Notes: generated by a model from the letters alone, not told the origin. Numbered from the stretch's first letter, positions 34,120 to 42,963 are shown. The stretch: 64,000 bases of DNA from BNXB01 sp031556375 (GCA_031556375.1 JAVBTA010000016.1:62001-126000); one strand, 5' to 3'. Translations and numbers: made by a program.

Positions 34120-34190
34120 GCCGTCGATTTTATAGTTTTGAAATACGGACTATTATAATTAAACATCTAAGCTGGGGTAAATTTATACCA

Positions 34191-34223
34191 TAAAAAAAGG
34201 ATTTCTTAAACAAGAAATCCTTT
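34191..34223 (-). terminator. Terminator of the tRNA-His transcript
   Basis: Perfect 12-bp stem (34223-34212 with 34207-34196) and a 4-base loop, followed on the minus strand by a seven-T run (34198-34192). It lies 8 bases after the tRNA 3' end and before the fecI gene, so the tRNA is a single-gene transcript. Confidence 0.92.
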
Positions 34224-34230
34224 CATCTAG

Positions 34231-34304
34231 GGTGGAAGACCGGGCTCGAACCGGCGACCCTCAGAACCACAATCTGATGCTCTAACCAACTGAGCTACGA
34301 CCAC
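34231..34304 (-). tRNA. tRNA-His (anticodon GTG)
   Basis: The minus strand folds into a cloverleaf: D-arm with AGTTGGTTA, anticodon stem TCAGA/TCTGA with loop TTGTGGT (anticodon GTG), and T-arm GCCGG-TTCGAGC-CCGGT. The base at 34305 supplies the histidine-specific G-1 opposite discriminator C73 (34231). CCA is not encoded. The acceptor stem GTGGTCG / CTTCCAC pairs at five of seven positions; positions 5-68 (T-T) and 6-67 (C-T) are mismatched. Confidence 0.9.
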
Positions 34305-34334
34305 CATATATCAATTGATCTCTCAATTGCGGTG

Positions 34335-34365
34335 CAAAGTTACACTATTTCCTGCACTTTGCAAA
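34335..34365 (-). promoter_or_regulatory. tRNA-His promoter
   Basis: On the minus strand TTTG (34365-34362), exactly 19 bases, then TAACTTTG (34342-34335): a full match to the Bacteroidota consensus, 30 bases before the tRNA 5' end. This is the clearest promoter in the window and serves as the internal reference for the others. Confidence 0.85.
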
Positions 34366-34401
34366 GTTTTTGATAAAAATATTTTATTTCTATTGCGGAT
34401 A

Positions 34402-35283
34402 TTACTTATAAATGGCCTTTTTGCCAGCCAATAAAGTATTTCGCATCAAAGAGATAATTGTCATAGGACCAACGCCTCCCGGTACAGGGGTGATATAAGA
34501 GCATTTTGCGGCTATTTCATCAAACTTGACATCTCCTGTTAATTTGAATCCGGATTTTGTTTTGTCTGATGGAACACGGGTTGTTCCAACGTCAATAACC
34601 ACAGCGCCTTCTTTCACCATATCTCCTTTAAGAAATTCCGGAGAACCTAAAGCGGCAATGATTATGTCTGCCTGCAAACAATATTCTTTGATATTTTTTG
34701 TACGGCTATGACAAACCGTTACGGTACAATCGCCCGGATAAGCTTTGTGCATCATTAGTGAGGCCATCGGTTTTCCTACGATATTACTTCGGCCTAAAAT
34801 AACGCAATGTTTGCCTGAAGTTTCGATATTGTAACGTTTCAACAGTTCCAAAATTCCGGCAGGGGTTGCGGATACAAAACAAGGTAATCCGATAGACATC
34901 CGGCCTACATTGATTGGATGAAAACCATCCACATCTTTACGGTAATCGATGGTTTCAATTACTTTTTGTTCGGAAATATGCTTAGGCAGAGGTAATTGGA
35001 CAATAAAGCCGTCTACGTCGGGATCATTATTCAGTTCAACTACTTTCTTCAATAATTCTTCTTCGGATACATTGCCTTCGTAACGTATCAATGAAGATTT
35101 GAAGCCCACTTCTTCACAGGTTTTCACTTTGCTGGCGACATAGGTTTCGCTACCTCCGTCGTGTCCGACCAGAATTGCTGCCAGATGAGGAATTTTACCT
35201 CCAGCTGCTTTTATCTGTTCGACTTCAGCTGCTATTTCCTGTTTCATTTGAGCCGCAATGGCTTTTCCGTCTATTAATTCCAT
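34402..35283 (-). CDS. folD: Bifunctional methylenetetrahydrofolate dehydrogenase/cyclohydrolase
   Basis: Interconverts 5,10-methylene- and 10-formyl-tetrahydrofolate, feeding purine and fMet synthesis; cytoplasmic. YVASKVKTCEEVGF carries the catalytic Tyr-x3-Lys, then QLPLPKHI, GFHPINVGRM, ILGRSNIVGKP (Rossmann), and the C-terminal TPVPGGVGPMT. Length (293) is normal. It follows ffh by 38 bases on the same strand, so cotranscription from the ffh promoter is likely. Confidence 0.95.
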   Translation of the reverse strand: MELIDGKAIAAQMKQEIAAEVEQIKAAGGKIPHLAAILVGHDGGSETYVASKVKTCEEVGFKSSLIRYEGNVSEEELLKKVVELNNDPDVDGFIVQLPLPKHISEQKVIETIDYRKDVDGFHPINVGRMSIGLPCFVSATPAGILELLKRYNIETSGKHCVILGRSNIVGKPMASLMMHKAYPGDCTVTVCHSRTKNIKEYCLQADIIIAALGSPEFLKGDMVKEGAVVIDVGTTRVPSDKTKSGFKLTGDVKFDEIAAKCSYITPVPGGVGPMTIISLMRNTLLAGKKAIYK

Positions 35284-35321
35284 GTTTGATATCGTGTTTC
35301 CTGATAGATTTAAGATCTGTT

Positions 35322-36644
35322 TTATCTGCGTTTGAACATTCCTTTTCCCGGAATTTTTGCTCCTGTCACCATTTTCATCATTTTGCGGGTTTCTTCAAAT
35401 TGTTTGAGCAATTTATTGACTTCAACCACGCTGGTTCCACTACCTTTTGCAATACGGGCACGACGGGAACCGTTCAGGAGTGCCGGATTGCCCCGTTCTT
35501 CCGGAGTCATGGAATAAATAATCGCTTCGATACTCTTGAAAGCGTTATCGTCGATATCTACATCTTTCAGGGCTTTTCCGACTCCAGGGATCATCGATGC
35601 CAGGTCTTTCAGGTTACCCATTTTCTTGATTTGGTGGATTTGAGACAGGAAGTCATTGAAATCGAACTGGTTTTTAGCCAGTTTACGTTGCAGTCGTTTG
35701 GCTTCTTCTTCATCGTATTGTTCCTGTGCTTTTTCAACCAGAGAAACGATGTCTCCCATTCCGAGGATCCGGTCGGCCATCCGTTTCGGGTGGAAAGGAT
35801 CGATAGCATCCAGTTTTTCTCCTGTTCCTACGAATTTGATCGGCTTGTCGACCACAGTACGGATAGAAAGAGCGGCTCCTCCACGGGTGTCACCATCTAA
35901 TTTTGTCAACACCACGCCGTTAAAGTCCAGGCGGTCGTTAAATTCTTTAGCTGTGTTTACAGCATCCTGACCAGTCATAGAGTCAACAACAAACAGAATT
36001 TCGTTGGGATTGATCGCTGCTTTGATTGCCGCGATTTCGTTCATCATCTGCTCATCGATAGCCAGACGACCGGCGGTATCGACAATTACGACATCATTAC
36101 CGTTTAATTTGGCTTGTTTGATAGCGTTTTGAGCAATTTGAACAGGATTTTTATTATCTTCTTCAGTATAAACCGGTACTTGTATTTGTTCTCCGAGGAC
36201 TTTCAACTGTTCGATAGCCGCGGGACGATATACGTCACAAGCTGTCAATAACGGTTTTTTGCCTTTTTTCTCTTTCAACATTTTAGCCAGTTTACCGGAG
36301 AAAGTCGTTTTTCCCGAACCTTGTAGGCCTGACATCAAGATGACTGATGGAGAACCTTTCAGGTTGATTTCTTCTGTTTCACCTCCCATCAATTGAGCTA
36401 ATTCGTCATGGACGATTTTAACCATTAACTCATTGGGTTTTACGGCAGTGAGAACATTTTGTCCCATTGCTTTGTCTTTTACCGTATCAGTAAAATTTTT
36501 GGCAACCTTATAGTTTACGTCGGCATCTAGCAAAGCCTTACGTACGTCTTTGAGTGTTTCTGCGACATTGATTTCGGTGATTTTTCCTTCACCTTTCAAC
36601 AGTTTAAACGATCGTTCTAATCTGTCACTTAAATTTTCAAACAT
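35322..36644 (-). CDS. ffh: Signal recognition particle protein
   Basis: GTPase that, with 4.5S RNA, targets nascent inner-membrane proteins to the translocon. The N-domain (about 1-85), G-domain (P-loop GLQGSGKTTFSGKLA, DTAGRL, TKLDGDTRGGAALS and the GTGEKLD motif) and Met-rich M-domain (DFLSQIHQIKKMGNLKDLASMIPG, then the GSGTSV RNA-binding region and MMKMVTG) are in the usual order. Length 440. A TATTTTTG -7 box lies 29 bases upstream. Confidence 0.96.
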   Translation of the reverse strand: MFENLSDRLERSFKLLKGEGKITEINVAETLKDVRKALLDADVNYKVAKNFTDTVKDKAMGQNVLTAVKPNELMVKIVHDELAQLMGGETEEINLKGSPSVILMSGLQGSGKTTFSGKLAKMLKEKKGKKPLLTACDVYRPAAIEQLKVLGEQIQVPVYTEEDNKNPVQIAQNAIKQAKLNGNDVVIVDTAGRLAIDEQMMNEIAAIKAAINPNEILFVVDSMTGQDAVNTAKEFNDRLDFNGVVLTKLDGDTRGGAALSIRTVVDKPIKFVGTGEKLDAIDPFHPKRMADRILGMGDIVSLVEKAQEQYDEEEAKRLQRKLAKNQFDFNDFLSQIHQIKKMGNLKDLASMIPGVGKALKDVDIDDNAFKSIEAIIYSMTPEERGNPALLNGSRRARIAKGSGTSVVEVNKLLKQFEETRKMMKMVTGAKIPGKGMFKRR

Positions 36645-36672
36645 GTGATATAGAATTCTTTAATTTTGAGCG

Positions 36673-36680
36673 CAAAAATA
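36673..36680 (-). promoter_or_regulatory. -7 box of the ffh-folD operon
   Basis: TATTTTTG then C on the minus strand, 29 bases before the ffh ATG and just after the stop of the MATE gene. The -33 box is not clear. Confidence 0.55.
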
Positions 36681-36681
36681 G

Positions 36682-38013
36682 TCAAATTTTTCGATTCTGC
36701 CATGTTCCACGTTTCATATAAATAAAACTCCAGACAAAAATACTTCCCCAATACACAGGTTCGGTAGTCCAGCAGACAGATAGCGGAGCCTTTAAATAGG
36801 TTGTTACAAACCACATGTAGGCAACATAAACGCCCAGGGTAACGACTTCAATGATCAGGGCAGTACGGGTATTTCCACTTCCGGAAACGGAATTGAAAAA
36901 CACACCGGAGACAGCAATCAGGGGCAGAGCAGCCAGTATCACATATAAAGATGGTATAGAGGCATTTATCAATTCCATATTGGATGAATAAATTGACAAG
37001 ACCAATTCCGGAAATATTGCAGTCGGAACAATAAGTATTCCTGTTACTAACAAGCTCAATTTTGATATTCTCCAAAGCAGAGGAATTACTTCATGCTTAT
37101 CTCCGGCTCCGATAGTATTGCTGACCAGGGTATTTGTCGTTGCTCCTAATGCGAAAATCGGGATTGATATAATCATGTATACACTACGAATTACGTTAGA
37201 GATAGCCAGAGGCATTTCTCCCATGTGTTCGATGGCTAAAAAGAAGAAGAGCCATGTTCCCAATGATAAAAAGTATTGAATCATCAATGAAAAGGAGATA
37301 TTCAATATGTTTTTGACGACTTTCAGATCTTTGAATTTAATCGTTGTGAAACCGTATTTTTTCAGGTCGACTATAGTCAGAGTATAAATGATAAAAAAGA
37401 CTACAGATGCGGCTTCTGAGGCAACAGAAGCAATAGCAGCCCCGGTAATCCCTAATTTTGGACATCCCCAGTTCCCGAAAATCAGAAGATAATCCAGTAT
37501 TACATTGACTAATCCCATCAACAGCGCATTGAAAGACAATACTTTTGTATTGGTTGTTCCTACATAAAATGCCCGGAACATAACGTTTACAACGGAAAAG
37601 AAAAGCCCGTAAATACGCCAGTCAAGATAATCAGTTGCAGCTTCCAGAACATTTTGGGAACTTAAAAGGCTTCCAAGGATGGTTTCGGAATAGGCTCTGG
37701 TAAAGAAGAAAAGGATCAGGGCTAAAAGGAACAGGAAGATGCTTCCATGTACCACAATTTCTCCGATCTTATCATGATTATTCTCTCCGTTCCGTCTGCC
37801 TATCAATATTTGAGATCCTGTACTGAATCCAAAGGCCAGCATGAACAAGACAATGTAGAAAATACCGGCAATAGCAGATGCGCCTAATTCGACTTCTCCG
37901 ACATGCCCAAGAAAGGCTGTACTGGTAACTTGTATCAGGTTTTGTACCAATAAAGTCAGAAAAATCGGATAAGCAACCTTGAATATTTGGGAATAATTAT
38001 ATTTTTGGGTCAT
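36682..38013 (-). CDS. MATE-family efflux transporter
   Basis: Inner-membrane Na+ or H+ antiporter of about 443 residues with 12 hydrophobic segments in two related halves. The opening FKVAYPIFLTLLVQNLIQVTS and FLGHVGEVELGASAIAG match the MATE first helices; GATTNTLVSNTIGAGDK in the second half is the symmetric counterpart. The substrate is not evident. It is the last gene of the panD-DUF2156-GNAT-MATE cluster, whose intergenic gaps are 3 to 8 bases. Confidence 0.9.
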   Translation of the reverse strand: MTQKYNYSQIFKVAYPIFLTLLVQNLIQVTSTAFLGHVGEVELGASAIAGIFYIVLFMLAFGFSTGSQILIGRRNGENNHDKIGEIVVHGSIFLFLLALILFFFTRAYSETILGSLLSSQNVLEAATDYLDWRIYGLFFSVVNVMFRAFYVGTTNTKVLSFNALLMGLVNVILDYLLIFGNWGCPKLGITGAAIASVASEAASVVFFIIYTLTIVDLKKYGFTTIKFKDLKVVKNILNISFSLMIQYFLSLGTWLFFFLAIEHMGEMPLAISNVIRSVYMIISIPIFALGATTNTLVSNTIGAGDKHEVIPLLWRISKLSLLVTGILIVPTAIFPELVLSIYSSNMELINASIPSLYVILAALPLIAVSGVFFNSVSGSGNTRTALIIEVVTLGVYVAYMWFVTTYLKAPLSVCWTTEPVYWGSIFVWSFIYMKRGTWQNRKI

Positions 38014-38021
38014 TAATCTGT

Positions 38022-38891
38022 TTAATTGAGCATTGTATTCATGTAGATGTTTTCCGTTATTTCCATTGATTCATCTAAAATCCGGATCATTCCCCAGTAA
38101 TGGGAAAATGATTCTGAAGAATTGTTTATTTCTATTATTTCATTTTTTTCTGAAAGATTTGCTATTGCAGATAAAAAATCAGTTTTTATATTCGTTTCAC
38201 AAAAACATTCTTTCAAGATAATTGAAGATTTATTTTCTCCGGGAATGGCCATGGCAATTTCGTTTCTTCCTACAAAAATGCTCCCGTTGTCAAGAAAAAT
38301 ATCTTCTAAAATATTTGAAAATTGCTGTTTTGTTTTCAGAACCACATTTCCTTTTTTATTCAGGAAACTTGAATAAATAAAATAGATAGCATAAAGATCT
38401 TCTAAATCGATTTCTTCCATCGTTTTATATTGATGAAAAGAACCGGTATCGATTTTCCTTTCTTTTATTTTGAAAGAAGCGCTTGAATACCACGGAAACG
38501 CTTTCTGATAGCCATATTTAGAGTAAAAATCGAATAACCACTCTTCTTGGGGAATTAAAAAAGAGATAGGGATCTTTTTCTGTTTCATCTCTTCAAAAGC
38601 GTAGTTCAGCAATTTTCCCATATATCCTTTGCCTTGAAAAACCGGGTGAGTCATTGCTCCGGAAATATAAGCAGCCGGATAAATTTTGTCTTCAAGTTTA
38701 ATTTGATAAGGAATCATTTGCAGGGCAGCAACAGGAGTTTTGTTTTCCAATAATAACAGAGTTTCCTCATTTTGATAGACTTTGTCAAAATAAAAATTCC
38801 GGAAATCCTGAGTATCATCTGGAAAGCAGAGTTTCCACATTTCGATCAACGCTTCTTTGTAGAACTCTTTCCCATGTTGAAACTGAATCAT
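38022..38891 (-). CDS. GNAT-family N-acetyltransferase (Eis-like)
   Basis: A 289-residue acetyl-CoA-dependent acyltransferase. The GNAT core is at residues about 60-130: AAYISGAMTHPVFQGKGYMGKLLNYAFEEMKQKKIPISFLIP, in which VFQGKGYMGKLL is the acetyl-CoA pyrophosphate loop (Q/R-x-x-G-x-G/A). A second, weaker C-terminal domain follows, as in the Eis group. The target is unknown. It begins 3 bases before the DUF2156 stop on the coding strand and ends 8 bases before the MATE start. Confidence 0.82.
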   Translation of the reverse strand: MIQFQHGKEFYKEALIEMWKLCFPDDTQDFRNFYFDKVYQNEETLLLLENKTPVAALQMIPYQIKLEDKIYPAAYISGAMTHPVFQGKGYMGKLLNYAFEEMKQKKIPISFLIPQEEWLFDFYSKYGYQKAFPWYSSASFKIKERKIDTGSFHQYKTMEEIDLEDLYAIYFIYSSFLNKKGNVVLKTKQQFSNILEDIFLDNGSIFVGRNEIAMAIPGENKSSIILKECFCETNIKTDFLSAIANLSEKNEIIEINNSSESFSHYWGMIRILDESMEITENIYMNTMLN

Positions 38892-38894
38892 AGC

Positions 38895-39788
38895 TCACTT
38901 TTTTTCAGTCGCCATTCCTTTCTCTAATAAAATGGCAGGATGGTAGGATGATTTTGCTTTACGTAAAGATTCCAGCCCCAGGTCCTCTTCCCTGTTCATA
39001 TAGGTATATTCAGCACAAACATTTTCTGCGAATTGTTGGTTGATCATAGTAAATCCACCGTCAATTTCGTATAGGGATTTCTCCGCATGTACTCCGAAAG
39101 TGTCAATGGTAAGGGGTTGTCCGTATGAGTACGCAACGAGACTTCCATCTACACGAAGGGCTCCTCCGGTTAATCCGAGTTCTTCGAAATGAGCAAAAGC
39201 CCGTTCGACAGACATTTTTTCATCTACAAGAGAAGGGTCGTTACAGTTTCCGTTTTCTCTACACCATTTGGAATATAACTCCAAACATTCCGGGATAATT
39301 TCCGGTGTAATCGGAATGTATTCATACCGGTACGTCTTTTTAAACTTATTGATATGATTACGTTTAGACTGGTATTTTTTCCCTGTTAAATGAATAAGAT
39401 CTTCAGTATTGTAAATATATTCAAACCAGGATGGGTTAGGCAGATAATCGAATTTTTCCGGATAGACAACTTCAATATTTTCAAACATTTGCCGTGTTAA
39501 AGCAAACATCCGGAACGGTTCATTTCGTTCTTTTGAATCAGTAATAATTGTTTCCAGGGCTGTTTTTAAGCAACCATCCCCCATTGGATACATATAGCCG
39601 GGTTTTTTACCTCCCGCCCAGAAGCGAAGGAAGAGAAAACCATCTTTTATAGCATATGAAGTTTTGTATTTTGGGGCCCAACAATAAATGTTGGAAAAGG
39701 AAAAATCGCAATTCCTGAAAGTACTTTTGGTCAGAAACTGGTTTAATATGTCTTTGTCGTGTATTGCAATTTCTTGAAAGTCAAGCAT
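38895..39788 (-). CDS. DUF2156 (phosphatidylglycerol lysyltransferase-domain) protein
   Basis: A 297-residue soluble protein with the double-GNAT-like fold of DUF2156, the catalytic domain of MprF-type aminoacyl-phospholipid synthases, here without membrane helices. Supporting features are the long RNHINKFKKTYRYEY stretch, YSKWCREN, VDEKMSVERAFAHFEELGLTGGALRV, and YTYMNREEDLGLESLRKAKSSY at the C-terminus. It could transfer an aminoacyl group from tRNA to a lipid or small acceptor. Located 6 bases after panD, so the panD promoter probably drives it. Confidence 0.8.
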   Translation of the reverse strand: MLDFQEIAIHDKDILNQFLTKSTFRNCDFSFSNIYCWAPKYKTSYAIKDGFLFLRFWAGGKKPGYMYPMGDGCLKTALETIITDSKERNEPFRMFALTRQMFENIEVVYPEKFDYLPNPSWFEYIYNTEDLIHLTGKKYQSKRNHINKFKKTYRYEYIPITPEIIPECLELYSKWCRENGNCNDPSLVDEKMSVERAFAHFEELGLTGGALRVDGSLVAYSYGQPLTIDTFGVHAEKSLYEIDGGFTMINQQFAENVCAEYTYMNREEDLGLESLRKAKSSYHPAILLEKGMATEKK

Positions 39789-39794
39789 AAAAAG

Positions 39795-40145
39795 CTATAT
39801 TAATTTATTCGTCGTCGTATCCGGAAAAACGATCGCCGGTTTGAACGTCTTGGCTTCTTCTGCAGTCATCCAGGCATAGGCCATGATAATAATAATGTCA
39901 CCAGGTTGTACTTTACGGGCAGCGGCACCATTCAGACAGATCATCCCGGATCCTTTTATCCCCTTAATAACGTAGGTTTCAAGGCGTTCTCCATTGTTGT
40001 TATTGACAATCTGCACTTTTTCTCCTTCGATCAAATTTGCAGCATTCATCAAATCTTCGTCAATAGTGATGCTTCCAATATAATTCAAATTTGCTTCGGT
40101 TACTGTTACCCGGTGCAATTTAGACTTTACGACTTCAATATACAT
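39795..40145 (-). CDS. panD: Aspartate 1-decarboxylase
   Basis: Pyruvoyl enzyme that makes beta-alanine for pantothenate. Self-cleavage occurs at Gly24-Ser25 in NYIGSITID, at exactly the E. coli position. TYVIKGIKGSGMICLNGAAARKVQPGDIIIIMAYA is the family signature, ending in a short IVFPD tail. Length 116 (E. coli 126). First gene of a run with DUF2156, GNAT and MATE genes; its TAACTTTG promoter lies 32 bases upstream. Confidence 0.95.
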   Translation of the reverse strand: MYIEVVKSKLHRVTVTEANLNYIGSITIDEDLMNAANLIEGEKVQIVNNNNGERLETYVIKGIKGSGMICLNGAAARKVQPGDIIIIMAYAWMTAEEAKTFKPAIVFPDTTTNKLI

Positions 40146-40176
40146 CTATCTATAATTTTCGGTTCGAATTGCGGTG

Positions 40177-40184
40177 CAAAGTTA
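40177..40184 (-). promoter_or_regulatory. -7 box of the panD operon
   Basis: TAACTTTG followed by CACCGCAATT on the minus strand, 32 bases before the panD ATG. The same TAACTTTGCACCGCAATT context occurs at the tRNA-His promoter, which supports it. No TTTG at -33. Confidence 0.6.
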
Positions 40185-40421
40185 ATACATTTTTAAGAAA
40201 ACATCATTACTATTTTCTATTAACGCATATTTATGCAAAAGTGTTTTGGAATATTCAACAGCTTCCTGTAATCCCTTTTCTCCGGAATAGGCATTGATAA
40301 TCATTAGAAGGCGGGATGTTTCGGGTCTGATCTTAGTTCTTTCTTCATCGCTGGTAGGAGTTCTATTTCTTCGCGTTTTTCCAGGTATTTGTATTTTTAA
40401 CCACCTGCTCATAAGTTTCAT
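40182..40421 (-). CDS. Possible small protein of 79 residues
   Basis: An open frame starting at ATG 40421 inside the 3' end of the phosphoethanolamine-transferase gene and ending just at the panD promoter. Beyond the overlap it stays open for 60 codons with a plausible soluble composition (charged N-terminal half RRNRTPTSDEERTKIRPE, then YSGEKGLQEAVEYSKTLLHK, a helix). I recognise no family. It could equally be non-coding spacer. A shorter start (ATG at about 40313) would give 44 residues. Confidence 0.3.
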   Translation of the reverse strand: MKLMSRWLKIQIPGKTRRNRTPTSDEERTKIRPETSRLLMIINAYSGEKGLQEAVEYSKTLLHKYALIENSNDVFLKMY

Positions 40422-42024
40422 GCTCAACCATTCTTTTTTGAGGAACAAATTTTTTATTGAAAACACTCTTTCCCGGGGTATAGTCCTGATATTGAAGTCC
40501 TGCAAGATCCGACAAAGAGTAAATAAGATTGGAGGTACTGAAAGGGCGATTTTTTTGAATAACAATATCCTGTTTTTCTGAGAGATAACTATCAGAGCAC
40601 CAAAGTATAAAAGGAACTTCACACTGGTAGGTAGTCGTTCCTTGTATATAATGGCCGACAACATCCCGGAAGTCATATACTTCTTCTGCATGATCAGAAA
40701 AGAATAAAACAAAAGAAGATTGATTTTCCTGTTTTTGGGCCTTTTTAATGATTGAACTGACTACAAAATCCGTATACAAAACGGAATTATCGTATTCATC
40801 AATTACTTTCTTCTTTTTGTTGTTGAGATACGGTTTGTCCGGAATGGGATAGTTTTCCTGGTTAAATAGTTTATATTCAGATGGATATCTGCTTTTGTAC
40901 ATATTATGACTTCCCATGAGGTGGATAAAAATAATTTTGTTTCCTTCCGGATTTTCTTCCAGAATTTTATCTACATATGGGAATACTATTTCGTCGTGTT
41001 GCTTGGTTACCGACAAGTCATATACATGCTCTGACTCTTTGGCGATAATACCGTAACTGTTTCCCCATTTATTGATAAGAGGTTGTGTACTGATCCAGTA
41101 TGTTGTAAATCCGGCATTCCGGAATAGCTCCACGACTGAAGGTTTTTGCAGGTAATATTGCGGATGATCGTGATCTGCAAATGTTAATGCCTGCTTTAAT
41201 ACCGCAATTGTATGGGTATCAGGAGAGACCGCATCTGTATATATTTGAAGGTCATTTTTCATGGAATCCAGGCATGGTGTTGTCGGACGGGAATATCCGT
41301 AGAGTTCCATATGATTCCTGGAAAGTGATTCTCCAATAATGACAATAAATGTATTGTTTTTTGAAGTTAAGTTACAGGTAATTTTTAATGGCGTATTTTT
41401 TCGGGATGCGGCTTCTTTCCTCATTTCTGCACTTTCGTTGAGATAATTGAGCCCGCTTTTATAAAAATCGATCGATCCCACGAATTTTGTGGTGTTTTCA
41501 AAAGGAGTGATGATAATCGGAACAGAAAGGCAGATTATAAAAAGGAGTAAGTTCTGTTTCAAATTGAGACAATGAATTGATTTCGCCCTCAATGATTTAT
41601 ATAGCAGAAAAATTGAAGCAATAACATACGAAACTTGTCCGACTAAAACCGGAATTGAGATTGCGCCGTCAAAATATTCATTTGTTTCCGACACATTAGA
41701 GCCGAAAATAACCCAGAACATATCGTCGTACATATGAGTATTGGCTATACACAGATATGAAAAAACCGTCAGGTTTGGAATGAGCGTAATGATGAAAAGA
41801 AGAATGAGATAGCTCTTTTCGGAAATTCCTTTCAGGAATAGACAAATACCGGAAAGGGAACAGAGCAGAAGCAGATTAATTCCCCAGGCTAACAGGATAT
41901 CCGAAGAATTCAGATTGTTGGCCAGAAAATACCCGGGTATATTGAACATTATGATAAACGCAATGAATATAATGCTCCGGATTTTTTTAATTAAAGTGTC
42001 TTTTATTGCCTTAAAATCAAACAT
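40363..42024 (-). CDS. Phosphoethanolamine transferase (EptA-like, sulfatase fold)
   Basis: Inner-membrane enzyme that transfers phosphoethanolamine from phosphatidylethanolamine to lipid A or core sugars. Five hydrophobic segments in the first 170 residues are followed by a periplasmic alkaline-phosphatase-like domain: GESLSRNHMELYGYSRPTTP (the Ser takes the place of the usual nucleophilic Thr), WISTQPLINKWGNSYG, FIHLMGSHNMYKSRYP, and FSDHAEEVYD with the metal-binding DH pair. I start at ATG 42024, which overlaps the panC stop by 8 bases, rather than the TTG at 42039. Confidence 0.87.
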   Translation of the reverse strand: MFDFKAIKDTLIKKIRSIIFIAFIIMFNIPGYFLANNLNSSDILLAWGINLLLLCSLSGICLFLKGISEKSYLILLFIITLIPNLTVFSYLCIANTHMYDDMFWVIFGSNVSETNEYFDGAISIPVLVGQVSYVIASIFLLYKSLRAKSIHCLNLKQNLLLFIICLSVPIIITPFENTTKFVGSIDFYKSGLNYLNESAEMRKEAASRKNTPLKITCNLTSKNNTFIVIIGESLSRNHMELYGYSRPTTPCLDSMKNDLQIYTDAVSPDTHTIAVLKQALTFADHDHPQYYLQKPSVVELFRNAGFTTYWISTQPLINKWGNSYGIIAKESEHVYDLSVTKQHDEIVFPYVDKILEENPEGNKIIFIHLMGSHNMYKSRYPSEYKLFNQENYPIPDKPYLNNKKKKVIDEYDNSVLYTDFVVSSIIKKAQKQENQSSFVLFFSDHAEEVYDFRDVVGHYIQGTTTYQCEVPFILWCSDSYLSEKQDIVIQKNRPFSTSNLIYSLSDLAGLQYQDYTPGKSVFNKKFVPQKRMVEHETYEQVVKNTNTWKNAKK

Positions 42025-42859
42025 ATTGTATGTTGTCAATCAACCTCACCTCTCCACAAAAAACGGCAACACATCCTACTACATAGTCCGAATCTTTCCA
42101 GGATGAAATCGATTGTAATGTGTTTCCGTCTACAATTTCAAAATATTCGACTTTCAAGTCCGGCGATTCATTAATTGTTTTAATAACCCATTGTTTCAGA
42201 TCTTCGACACTCTTCCGATCCTTAAACTCCCGGCTTTCAAATAATGTTCCGGATATCTTAACGGATTCCTGACGTTGTTTATTGTCCAATCTTGCATTCC
42301 TGCTGCTCATTGCTAACCCGTCGGCTTCGCGGACGATAGGGCAGGGTATAATTTCAATCGGATAATTCATTTTCCGGGTCATTTCACGAATAATGGCTAA
42401 TTGCTGAAAATCTTTTTCACCAAAATAAGCTCTATCCGGTTTGACTGCGTCGAATAATTTGCTGACAATTTGTGCAACACCATTGAAGTGTCCCGGGCGG
42501 AAAAAACCTTCCATTACCTTATCTAATGTTCCAAAGTCAAATTGTCTTGTGTCGGATTCCGGATACATTTCTTCTACTTGGGGAGGGAAAACATAATTAC
42601 ACCCGGCTTGTTTTAATAATTCACAATCGGCTTCTAATGTACGCGGATATTTTAGCAAGTCATTTTTATCATTGAATTGCGTCGGATTGACGAAAATGCT
42701 GACCACACAAACGTCATTTTCTGCTACGCAACGCTTTACAAGTTCGATATGACCCTGGTGTAAAGCTCCCATGGTCGGTACAAAACCAATAGTTTTATTT
42801 TCTCTTCTGCAGGAATTTAACTCTTCCTGTAAAGTCTTGATTGTAGCTGTAATTTCCAT
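42017..42859 (-). CDS. panC: Pantothenate synthetase
   Basis: ATP-dependent condensation of pantoate and beta-alanine. The nucleotidyl-transferase signature TMGALHQGHIELVKR, VSIFVNPTQFNDKNDL, GVAQIVSKLFDAVKPDRAYFGEKDFQQL and AMSSRNARL (KMSKS-like) are all visible. Length 280 is normal. The frame also reads back to ATG 42913, but that would lie upstream of the -7 box at 42880-42887, so ATG 42859 is chosen. It overlaps the phosphoethanolamine-transferase gene by 8 bases. Confidence 0.95.
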   Translation of the reverse strand: MEITATIKTLQEELNSCRRENKTIGFVPTMGALHQGHIELVKRCVAENDVCVVSIFVNPTQFNDKNDLLKYPRTLEADCELLKQAGCNYVFPPQVEEMYPESDTRQFDFGTLDKVMEGFFRPGHFNGVAQIVSKLFDAVKPDRAYFGEKDFQQLAIIREMTRKMNYPIEIIPCPIVREADGLAMSSRNARLDNKQRQESVKISGTLFESREFKDRKSVEDLKQWVIKTINESPDLKVEYFEIVDGNTLQSISSWKDSDYVVGCVAVFCGEVRLIDNIQYV

Positions 42860-42879
42860 ATTTTTTAATAAAAACGGTA

Positions 42880-42887
42880 CAAAACTA
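42880..42887 (-). promoter_or_regulatory. -7 box of the panC promoter
   Basis: TAGTTTTG on the minus strand, 21 bases before the panC ATG at 42859; this decides the start. -33 is not clear. Confidence 0.5.
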
Positions 42888-42963
42888 CGTATTTTAATAC
42901 GAATCTTAAGCAATATTGAGAGTAATTAGCTATTTATTTTGATTTTTGTGGGATTTTTTTTAT

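Noticed and set aside
35175..35900. 241-codon open frame on the plus strand opposite ffh and folD
   Set aside because: It is the antisense shadow of the highly conserved ffh and folD coding regions; low-complexity Phe/His-rich product and no supporting start context.
42860..42913. Upstream ATG that would extend panC by 18 residues
   Set aside because: The -7 box at 42880-42887 lies inside this extension, and the shorter form has the normal PanC N-terminus.
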